From: Burkholderiales bacterium
Lineage (GTDB): Bacteria; Pseudomonadota; Gammaproteobacteria; Burkholderiales; Burkholderiaceae_F
Assembly (NCBI GenBank): GCA_021205255.1
Contig: JAJPXW010000201.1
Span: forward strand, 1 to 6,778
DNA: 6,778 nt
Direction of reading: 5' to 3'
Program-made: the position numbers and the translations under genes
The notes under the pieces: model-generated
Seen by the model: the letters and a program-made list of their open reading frames with translations, nothing else
What the model was told of the DNA's origin: nothing
Databases searched by the model: none
Part shown: positions 1-6,300 of the stretch, piece by piece
Layout: each line of letters starts with the position of its first letter
Position numbering within the stretch: the first letter of the stretch is position 1

Positions 1-16
1 CGTCTCCAGTTTTTTC

Positions 17-22
17 TATAAG
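17..22 (+). promoter_or_regulatory. Possible -10 element upstream of tcdA
   Basis: TATAAG lies in an AT-rich leader about 28 bases before the tcdA start. The matching -35 would fall at or before the window edge and cannot be assessed. Weak evidence from one hexamer only. Confidence 0.2.
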
Positions 23-50
23 TGTTAACTTTAATATTTAAGAGAGGATT

Positions 51-869
51 TTGAAAGATTTTTTTGCAGGAATTGGGAAATTGAGCATAGATCATCCTAT
101 TGAAGAAGACTATGAACGCCGATTTGGAGGCGTGGGACGCCTTTATACACCAGCAGGTGCCGAAGCGATCCGCAACGCTTCGTTCACAGTAGTTGGGCTC
201 GGAGGTGTCGGGTCATGGGCTGCTGAGGCTTTAGTGAGGACAGCTGCAGAACACCTTACTCTTATTGATCTAGATAATGTTGCGGAGAGCAATACGAATC
301 GGCAGATCCAGGCGCTAAATGGGAATTTTGGCAAACCCAATATTGACGCTTTAGCTGAAAGATTCTCTCGTATCAATTCACGTTGTCTGGTAACCGGAAT
401 CGAAGACTTCATTGATGAAGAGAATGTTTCAGAGCTACTCCCGCAAAATTCCATCGTTCTAGATTGCATTGATCATGTGCGAGCTAAAGCAGCCATGATT
501 GCCTGTTGCGTTTCTAGAGGACAGCCCATCATTACATGTGGAGCTGCTGGCGGTAGGAGCAGCCCTATGCTTATCCAATCATCTGACTTAGCACTTGCCG
601 AAGGTGATCCTCTTCTAGCTAAGGTTCGCCATCTCCTGCGCAAGAAATACGGTTTTCCAAGGCGTAAAAAAGACAATAAGCCAGTCAAATTTAAAGTAAC
701 TGCCGTGTATTCAACTGAACCAATACAGGCTCCATCTCAAGAATGCGCAGTGCAAACCCAAGGCGGCTTAGCTTGTGCTGGGTATGGGTCCGCAGTGGTA
801 GTAACAGGTTCTGTAGGATTTGCTGCCGTAGCGGAAGCTCTAAAACTAGTTTGTGCACCATTGAACTGA
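51..869 (+). CDS. tcdA: tRNA threonylcarbamoyladenosine dehydratase (TcdA/CsdL)
   Basis: An E1-like (ThiF/MoeB superfamily) enzyme of 272 residues, close to the roughly 270 usual for TcdA. The family uses ATP to cyclise the threonylcarbamoyl group of t6A37 in ANN-decoding tRNAs to cyclic t6A. Visible motifs: the family opening YERRFGGVGRLY (21-32), the nucleotide-binding loop GLGGVGSW (49-56), the acidic strand LIDLDNV (71-77), the TcdA-type NTNRQIQAL (81-89) with its conserved Arg, DCIDHVRAKAAM (138-149), and a C-terminal Cys/Gly segment SQECAVQTQGGLACAGYGS (229-247) before a hydrophobic tail. These separate it from ThiF and MoeB. The start is uncertain. TTG at 51 follows AGAGAGGA (41-48) at a rather short distance, with an in-frame stop at 39-41. 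An in-frame TTG at 81 would give 262 residues and also leaves the conserved region whole. No U-tract terminator follows the gene. The function is well supported by the motifs; the exact start is not. Confidence 0.93.
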   Translation: MKDFFAGIGKLSIDHPIEEDYERRFGGVGRLYTPAGAEAIRNASFTVVGLGGVGSWAAEALVRTAAEHLTLIDLDNVAESNTNRQIQALNGNFGKPNIDALAERFSRINSRCLVTGIEDFIDEENVSELLPQNSIVLDCIDHVRAKAAMIACCVSRGQPIITCGAAGGRSSPMLIQSSDLALAEGDPLLAKVRHLLRKKYGFPRRKKDNKPVKFKVTAVYSTEPIQAPSQECAVQTQGGLACAGYGSAVVVTGSVGFAAVAEALKLVCAPLN

Positions 870-977
870 ATTTGTGGTTCAGTGACCTGATTTGGCAATA
901 GACCAATGAATGGCAATGAACTGTTCTTCAGTAACGGATGACTGAGAAATTTGGGTTAGATAGAAATGAATTGGAAG

Positions 978-1011
978 GAAGAAGCCAAGACTGGAAAATC
1001 CCGGCTTCTTC
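978..1011. repeat. Inverted repeat, 9-bp perfect arms
   Basis: GAAGAAGCC (978-986) is exactly complementary to GGCTTCTTC (1003-1011) across a 16-base loop. Neither side carries a T tract (the right side continues CGGGGGTGG), so it does not fit a Rho-independent terminator. It could be a structured RNA element or a protein-binding site about 110 bases after tcdA. Confidence 0.5.
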
Positions 1012-1172
1012 GGGGGTGGAACTTGGAAATCCCGGTCAAGTACTACTTATAGGGACTAGACTATGAAATCCGAAATTTCCGCATTCCATTTCTATATAGG
1101 TATCCTAATTTGTCTCTAAGGTAATCATACAAGCTTATTTTTAAGCCGATAGGGGAAATCTATTGGGTGGAT

Positions 1173-1208
1173 GTAAAGGCTACGTAAATTGGGTTTGAAG
1201 CCATTTAC
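1173..1208. repeat. Inverted repeat with one bulged base
   Basis: GTAAAGGCT (1173-1181) pairs with AGCC-A-TTTAC (1199-1208), giving nine base pairs with a single bulged A at 1203 and a 17-base loop. No U tract follows on either strand. This is the second stem-loop of the tcdA-usp gap and may belong to a structured transcript. Function unknown. Confidence 0.4.
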
Positions 1209-1350
1209 AGGCAAAAAAGATTGAATTAGAGCAAAGGGCATCCAAGGAACTTTTAAGTCAGTCCAAATTAGTCCAATTGATTTGTTTTCTACCTATGGGT
1301 TGCTTCGTAGCTATTTCATTTCGACTGCATTTAGATCTCAAGTCTCTATC

Positions 1351-1362
1351 TCGACGGGTCGA
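1351..1362. repeat. Short palindrome TCGAC-GG-GTCGA
   Basis: Perfect 5-bp arms around two bases, about 110 bases upstream of the usp promoter candidate. The size and symmetry resemble a dimeric regulator's half-sites, but a 12-base palindrome can easily arise by chance and no regulator is suggested by the sequence. Confidence 0.2.
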
Positions 1363-1471
1363 ATGCCTTTTCTCTGAAAACCAGCAAAGGAATTAACCAA
1401 ATCTAGGCAACATTGCGACTAATTGCAGGCTAAAAACTTTTTTGTGCCACTTTTAGCGCAGATCGCTCGGC

Positions 1472-1477
1472 TACAAT
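1472..1477 (+). promoter_or_regulatory. Candidate -10 element for the usp gene
   Basis: TACAAT matches the sigma-70 -10 consensus at five of six positions and lies 44 bases before the preferred usp start, which would leave a leader of roughly 40 bases. The region 16-18 bases upstream (around 1448-1455, CACTTTTA) is a poor -35, so an activator or an alternative sigma factor may be needed if this is real. A small inverted repeat AGCG-CAGAT-CGCT (1455-1467) lies in the spacer and could be an operator. Confidence 0.35.
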
Positions 1478-1521
1478 AGTCGGATATTGGTTGTGCTTCA
1501 ATGGAAGCTAACAGGACAAAA

Positions 1522-1956
1522 ATGTACACAAAGATCTTAATTCCGACAGACGGTTCAGAACTTTCCGATAAGGCGTTAGAAGCAGGAACAGAATTCGCCC
1601 GCGCCCTTGGTGCATCTGTAGTTGCTATTACGGTCATTGAGCCCTATAGCTATTCGAATCTATCTGAATATCGTCCAGAGAGCATCGACCAATACGATTC
1701 CAGAGTAAGAGAGCTTGCCCAAGAAAGATTGGAAGCAGCAAAGGAGCTAATTACTAAAAAGAAAGTACCTTGTGAAGTAGTGGCCTTTAAATCCTTTTCT
1801 CCTGCGGAAGCTATTGTTGACGCAGCCGCTGAATATGGATGCGACTTGATATTTATGGCTTCCCACGGGCGCCAAGGCTTAGCGGCTGTACTCTTAGGAA
1901 GTGAAACGCAGAAAGTTCTGACACACTCGAAGATTCCTGTAATGGTCTATAGATAG
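1522..1956 (+). CDS. Universal stress protein, UspA family
   Basis: A single-domain Usp of 144 residues, the usual size for the family. These are cytoplasmic, dimeric alpha/beta proteins induced by starvation and other stresses, and many bind ATP. The first strand KILIPTDGSE (4-13) carries the conserved Asp10. The C-terminal ATP-loop region reads ASHG (113-116), nine residues, then GS (126-127). This fits the G-2x-G-9x-G(S/T) pattern except that the first Gly is Ala, so ATP binding is likely but not assured. The last strand, KIPVMVYR, is typical. I chose ATG 1522 over the in-frame ATG at 1501 because AGGA (1513-1516) sits five bases before it and the product then begins directly at the family's first strand; ATG 1501 has no ribosome-binding site and would add seven atypical residues. 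It stands alone, with a candidate promoter upstream and a weak hairpin after its stop. The exact stress signal cannot be inferred. Confidence 0.93.
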   Translation: MYTKILIPTDGSELSDKALEAGTEFARALGASVVAITVIEPYSYSNLSEYRPESIDQYDSRVRELAQERLEAAKELITKKKVPCEVVAFKSFSPAEAIVDAAAEYGCDLIFMASHGRQGLAAVLLGSETQKVLTHSKIPVMVYR

Positions 1957-1978
1957 CCTAAAACAGTCTCTTTTTAGG
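1957..1978 (+). terminator. Possible weak terminator after the usp gene
   Basis: CCTAAAA (1957-1963) is complementary to TTTTAGG (1972-1978), starting immediately after the stop codon. The stem is AT-rich, and the T run (1971-1975) lies within the right arm rather than after it, so termination would be inefficient at best. Confidence 0.25.
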
Positions 1979-2006
1979 GGCTTATAAAGCGTGACTATAG
2001 AGCGAC

Positions 2007-2015
2007 TGGTATAAA
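2007..2015 (+). promoter_or_regulatory. Extended -10 promoter candidate for the 140-residue protein gene
   Basis: TGGTATAAA fits the extended -10 pattern TGnTATAAT with one mismatch in the hexamer. It lies 29 bases before the start of the following gene. No good -35 is visible 16-18 bases upstream, which extended -10 promoters tolerate. Transcription would start near 2022, giving a short leader with the AAAGGTG ribosome-binding site (2033-2039). Confidence 0.45.
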
Positions 2016-2044
2016 TTTGCCCTAGTCAAATTAAAGGTGTGATC

Positions 2045-2467
2045 ATGTCAGACACTACTACAGATAAAAAACCAGATGAGCCTGTAATCCGCACTCCTGA
2101 AGAATCGCAGATGGATGTAAACGATCTATACCGCGAAGAAATCTATACAGACCGCAAAATTGGAATAATTCGTGCATTGATTCCAATTCATGTCAATGGT
2201 GAAGAAGACGTTAATAGGGATACGCTCTTCACGGGCGAAGCCCAGATCATGACCCAGATGGGTCCGATTCCGATCACTTTTGACATTGACGCAAGAGATT
2301 TGGCCGAAGCAGTAGCTATGTATAAGGAAGCGGCTAAGAAAGGAGTCGAAAATACAGTACAGCAACTGAAAGAACTTCGTCGTCAAGAAGCTACCAAACT
2401 AGTAGTTCCTGGTCAGCCTGGATTCCCATCAGCAGGAACAGGGGGTAGCGGCATTGTGATGCCTTAA
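2045..2467 (+). CDS. Conserved-looking hypothetical cytoplasmic protein, 140 residues
   Basis: I cannot assign a function. The protein has no signal peptide or membrane segment, so it should be cytoplasmic. It has a polar acidic N-terminus (1-20), then a compact middle (about 21-85) with NDLYREEIYTDRKIGIIRAL (26-45) and a beta-rich stretch GEAQIMTQMGPIPITFDIDA (64-83). A charged helix follows (about 84-117, DLAEAVAMYKEAAKKG and QQLKELRRQEA), and then a flexible Pro/Gly tail (122-140) ending GGSGIVMP. From memory it resembles short hypothetical proteins of Burkholderiales with the same RTPEE...LYREE.YTDR opening; this is recollection, not a search. ATG 2045 is the preferred start because AAAGGTG (2033-2039) is well placed; the in-frame GTG at 2039 overlaps that site. 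The gene has its own promoter candidate and terminator, so it is probably a single-gene transcript. Confidence 0.85.
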   Translation: MSDTTTDKKPDEPVIRTPEESQMDVNDLYREEIYTDRKIGIIRALIPIHVNGEEDVNRDTLFTGEAQIMTQMGPIPITFDIDARDLAEAVAMYKEAAKKGVENTVQQLKELRRQEATKLVVPGQPGFPSAGTGGSGIVMP

Positions 2468-2482
2468 TTCTCCATTTATAGA
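2454..2482 (+). promoter_or_regulatory. Candidate sigma-70 promoter for the NIF3 gene
   Basis: TTGTGA (2454-2459) and TATAGA (2477-2482) are separated by exactly 17 bases, each matching its consensus at four of six positions. The -35 lies inside the last codons of the upstream gene, and the -10 touches the left arm of the terminator. Transcription would start near 2489-2490, beyond most of the left arm, so this transcript could not fold the terminator. Inferred from spacing and match only. Confidence 0.35.
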
Positions 2483-2502
2483 AAGCCGGCTTGCCGGCTT
2501 TT
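2482..2502 (+). terminator. Rho-independent terminator
   Basis: AAAGCCGGC (2482-2490) is exactly complementary to GCCGGCTTT (2493-2501). It folds as a GC-rich stem of eight pairs closed by a CTTG tetraloop and runs into TTTT (2499-2502). It lies 14 bases after the stop of the 140-residue protein gene and ends six bases before the ribosome-binding site of the NIF3 gene. The T tract is short, so read-through is possible. Confidence 0.85.
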
Positions 2503-2518
2503 GTATTAAAGGTTCAGG

Positions 2519-3271
2519 ATGAAGACAAGCGAGATAGTTAAAACGCTAAACGAGTTCCTTGAAATTGATAAGTTCAAGGACTATGCGCCTAATGGTTTGC
2601 AGGTGCAGGGTAATCCTGAAACCCAAACAGTTGTGTGCGGAGTTACCGCTTCTTTAGAACTGATAGAAAGAGCGATTGAGCTCAATGCGCAAACCATCAT
2701 CGTTCATCACGGATATTTCTGGAAAAACGAAAATCCTTGTATTGTTGCTATTAAGCAACGCCGTCTGAAGCAGCTTTTATGCCACGATATTAACTTACTT
2801 GCCTACCACCTTCCATTGGACTGCAATCCTATTCTTGGGAACAACGTTACTTTCGGGAAGCTATTGGGCGTCGAAGATATGCACGTCCTCAAAAGTACTC
2901 CATACGCAATGATGGGAACTTTGAGTAAACCCTTAAGTGTACAAGAATTGGCATCCCGCATAAGGGCTAATCTCAATAGGAAACCCTGGGTTATTTCCAT
3001 AGAATCGGAGGCATTAATTAACACAGTGGCTTGGGCAACTGGTGCGGCTCAGGATTTGCTAGAGATAGCGGCCCTGGAAGGTGCGCAGGCGTTTATAAGC
3101 GGCGAGATAAGTGAACGTACAGTACTGGAATCAAGGGAATTAGGCGTTCCGTATTTTGCAGCTGGACACCATGCGACAGAAACGCTAGGTATTTCAGAGC
3201 TGGCCAGATGGTTAGAAAATCAATTTCCAAGCTTAGCCATAGAGTTCATTGATATTGCAAACCCGGCTTAA
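2519..3271 (+). CDS. NIF3/YbgI-family (DUF34) dinuclear metal-centre protein
   Basis: A 250-residue protein of the NIF3 family, the length of the short bacterial form (E. coli YbgI type) without the inserted PII-like domain of longer members. Family structures are toroidal hexamers with two metal ions per subunit; the physiological reaction is unsettled, and the label GTP cyclohydrolase 1 type 2 seen in databases is not established. The family landmarks are present: NEFLEIDKFKDYAPNGLQVQ (11-30), HHG with metal ligands His63-His64, AYHLPLD with His97 and Asp101, and GHHATETLG with His217 and Glu221. All the expected ligands are therefore in place. ATG 2519 has AAAGG (2508-2512) six bases upstream. 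The gene follows a terminator almost directly, with a promoter candidate overlapping it, and is followed after 47 bases by the autotransporter gene. Family assignment is firm; the cellular role is not known. Confidence 0.93.
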   Translation: MKTSEIVKTLNEFLEIDKFKDYAPNGLQVQGNPETQTVVCGVTASLELIERAIELNAQTIIVHHGYFWKNENPCIVAIKQRRLKQLLCHDINLLAYHLPLDCNPILGNNVTFGKLLGVEDMHVLKSTPYAMMGTLSKPLSVQELASRIRANLNRKPWVISIESEALINTVAWATGAAQDLLEIAALEGAQAFISGEISERTVLESRELGVPYFAAGHHATETLGISELARWLENQFPSLAIEFIDIANPA

Positions 3272-3318
3272 AGAATTTTTGTCGGCCGAACAATTTATAT
3301 GGTTAGCCAAGGTAGATT

Positions 3319-3399
3319 ATGCCTCCAGCAGCAAGAGGAGAAAAGTGTCTCCTCACCCTAGCGATTGCCATGTGTTTTAATGGCTCCTCTGTTTTCGCT
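3319..3399 (+). other. Signal peptide coding region of the autotransporter
   Basis: Codons 1-27 encode a short basic n-region (PPAARGEK), a hydrophobic core (CLLTLAIAMCF) and a polar c-region ending SVFA, followed by Gln28. This fits a standard Sec/signal-peptidase-I signal. The n-region is short, without the extended N-terminal region seen in some large autotransporters. Cys19 is not a lipidation site because the residue before it is Met. Confidence 0.8.
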
Positions 3400-6300
3400 C
3401 AAACAAACGATTCTGTTCTGTCTGAGGATCTTTCTTCTATTTTCAATTCGATTCCAGTCTTTAAGGAATTAGAGACCAATGATCCCATTATTTTCTTTGA
3501 GGATCTTAATGGCGGGACTCCTGTTTATACCAGCGATGCTGGCTGGAATTTGTCTAAGATCTTCAAAAATTACGAAAAATACATAGACGCTTCTTCCACT
3601 CTTAATTTTGCTTTTATCCAGGCAAATAGCGGCGACCATGCATTTCAGCTTACCGATTACACAGATGATTTCTTTGAATTTAAAGTGGAACCTGCGCTTA
3701 ATGTATGGATGACTGCAATAGCTGAGGGATTTTTTGAGGGGAATGCCGATGGTTCTACTAACTCAGCTTTTGAACTTAGCCCTAATACAGACAAATCTGG
3801 AGCTTCTCGGTTAACTACAGTTGAGTTTCTTAATCAAGTAAATCTTAATTACATAGCTGAGGGAAATGGCAGTAGAGCTATATCAATAGGTGGCAATCAG
3901 GATTCTACGAATATATCTGTAACCTTTGATAAAGACCTTAGTGTTAGAGGTCAGTTCAACGGTAAAGAAAATACTTTGCTTTACCTTGGTGCAGGGACAA
4001 GTACTATTTTTGATGGCAATACAACTCTTATTGGAGAAAGTCAATATTCAGTCTCGGGAATTTATTTCCATGCTATGACTAAAGAAGAAACAATTCCCAA
4101 GCTATATGTTTCTGGCAATCTTGTCATTTCAGCAGATAATGTCCTAGAAGGAAACGGTATAGTAATTGTTAAATATAAAGAAACAGACTGGCCTCGTTGG
4201 TCCGTTCTACATGGAAGTTTAGATAACTTCACCGGTACCTGGAATCAGACTGGAGGCTATCTTTATGTAGACGGAAAGATAAATACGAAACAGCAATGGA
4301 CTCTATCCAACGTCTGGCTTATTACTGATTCAGAGAACGCTTTATCTATATCTTTTGATAAGTGGGATCCCACCTCAGAGGAGTCAAAAACTCAAAAAGC
4401 TGTTTTCGGAGACGGAATACTCACAGGACTAACTCTTACTGATCCAATTTTGTCATTGGATTATCTAGTTGAAGCCGCAAATGCCTACACTGGTACTCAA
4501 CTGGTATTTAAAGGAGAAGTGTACGCAGGAAACAATGCCTATAGCTATATAAAGCTGAATAACCTAGACAATCTCTACAGTATCACTAGTAATCTTGTCC
4601 TGTCCTCAGTTACGCTAGATTTAGATGGTAAAAGTGAACTAATAGATAAATCCATCCATATCGGTGCTGTAAAAGGAGATGGAAGTTCAGATCTGACTTT
4701 GACTGGGACGGAATTAACTTTATATCGAACAGGTATAGAACGGCCTGTCACTAACGGCATTCCTCAAGTAAATGTTGGAGAAAATTCTACATTGAACCTT
4801 TTAGGGGATCCTGCTGGTACTGAAGCTTCATGGGCTTTGCTTGAATCGACTGTTGAGATCAATCCTCTAGGTACAATGAATCTGGACGGCACCGCTCATA
4901 TTACGGGTGACATCACAAATAAAGGAGCTCTAAATTTTCTATCTGGAAGTGATGTCGCTTTCTTTTCAAACCTTATTCAGGAAGAGGGTAAAACAGAATT
5001 TAAAGAAGGGTCTGATGTCAGATTCCATAGCGAAGTGCAACTCAATGGAGGCGAGCTCGAAGCCAATGGCACATTAACAGTTTCTACTTTCAAGCAAACT
5101 GCCGGATTAAGTGATTTCAATGGAGTCGCCACTATTAGTAATTTTGAATTGACTGGCTCAAAAAGTAGAAGCGCCTTTCCTATTGCAACTGTAGGCACTG
5201 GCGGCACTTTGACTACGAACACACTCTCCTTGTCTTCTGGAAACCTCATAGTCGGAGATGGGAACCGTAAAGCAGGTAGAGCTTTCTTAACCACAGACTC
5301 CCTCTCTATTAAAGAAAATGGTTCCTTAACAGTTTCAAGTAATGGGGTGCTAATTTATGGCAATTCTCCTAGTGAATATGAAACTATCACTGATGACACT
5401 ACGAAAGAGTACTACCTTGTTCCGAGCAATATTGTCAATATTGCAAAGCAGTATGGTGGAGACCAAGGCGCAATTCTAGGGGTCAATAAACAAATTGACC
5501 TGGGTCAAATTTCGGGATTGGTAATTGGAGGGTCTAGTATTGCTGTAGCTGCGGAAGATTCAATTTCTTCTACTCCGAGTCTCAGACTTGGTGAAGGATC
5601 AACTTTAATAATATCTAGACAGTTAAAAGATCCTGTATTCACCTCCTCTAATGGTCTAAACACTGTCTCACTAGAAAATGGAAGTAATCTTCTAGTACTA
5701 GATGCTCATAACCTCGGCTACTTAACGGATGATAACGTTCAAATCCTCGATGACTATATAGGGTCGAATATTCTTACAAGTAGTGCTTACGTAGATGTTT
5801 CAGCAGTGAAGAATGAAAATGGATGGCAGCTAGTTAGTGAATTTGACATGGGAAAGGCAGCGTCTTCATTCCTTTACCCTACTATCCAGACTTACTTGTA
5901 CACAGAGTATGAGGATTTCAACACGGATTCGGCAAACGCTGGTGCCCAGTTCCTTGCCAGAGCCGATAGCACTTCCTTTATGGCTGAGGGAATTAAAAAC
6001 AAAATGATTGGCCAGGCTACGCAAATCTCAAGGATGTTGGGTACGAAACTGACTGCCTATGAATCTCTGAATAGATCAATTAAGTACTTATCGAGCGAGC
6101 TTGCTAATAGCGTTTCAATGAAAGCTGGTGATCATGCAATTTTCGGTGGCATCAACTACGACTTTCTTTTGTCGAAGTATATGTATTCGTATCTTGGTGG
6201 AACTGGATTCAGAAGTAGTTCGCAGAGTGTTGACTTCGGTATCCTTTATGGAGTGAACGATTCATCCCGTGTAGGTGTTGGCTTTTCCGCTTCAAACGTA

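Larger units (their letters stand above)
870..1500. other. Long non-coding stretch between tcdA and the usp gene
   Basis: About 630 bases with no convincing gene in any frame. It contains two hairpin-forming inverted repeats (978-1011 and 1173-1208), a small palindrome (1351-1362), short direct repeats (992-1004 with 1024-1035, and 1260-1278), a possible 18-codon ORF (1063-1119), and a -10-like hexamer near its right end (1472-1477). I find no match by eye to tRNA, tmRNA, RNase P RNA, SRP RNA, 6S RNA or a common riboswitch. It may be a long regulatory region, an unrecognised small RNA, or decayed coding sequence. Confidence 0.5.

Noticed and set aside
143..906. Minus-strand open frames opposite tcdA (143-469, 473-688, 691-906)
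   Set aside because: They lie opposite a gene with intact family motifs, and their translations are Ser/Leu/Arg-rich with no recognisable domains.
978..1011. Inverted repeat considered as the tcdA terminator
   Set aside because: The loop is long (16 bases) and no T tract follows on either strand, so I kept it only as an inverted repeat.
1345..1370. GGGTCGAATGCC as a tRNA T-loop
   Set aside because: It only loosely resembles the T-loop consensus; no acceptor stem, anticodon arm or D arm could be found around it.
1207..1377. Open stretch of about 47 codons in the gap before the usp gene
   Set aside because: It has no start codon with a ribosome-binding site and no family features, and is of a length expected by chance.
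1501..1521. ATG 1501 as the start of the usp gene
   Set aside because: No ribosome-binding site lies before it, while ATG 1522 has AGGA at good spacing and begins at the family's first strand.
1419..1637. Minus-strand open frame across the usp start
   Set aside because: It overlaps the promoter and first third of a clear UspA gene, and no motif is seen.
2126..3024. Minus-strand open frames opposite the 140-residue protein and the NIF3 gene
   Set aside because: Shadows of well-supported genes; no motifs or plausible ribosome-binding context.
3279..3293. TTGT-CGGCCG-A-ACAA palindrome after the NIF3 gene as a terminator
   Set aside because: The GC core has no room for a loop, the T run precedes rather than follows it, and it is interrupted by a bulged A.
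3346..3378. Lipoprotein signal in the autotransporter
   Set aside because: Cys10 and Cys19 are not in a lipobox; Cys19 follows Met, and the peptide ends in a normal signal-peptidase-I site at VFA.
4575..5294. Minus-strand open frames (4575-4760 and 4977-5294) inside the autotransporter
   Set aside because: The + frame is open without interruption through both, with signal peptide, beta-helix rungs and barrel in one frame; the minus translations are low-complexity.
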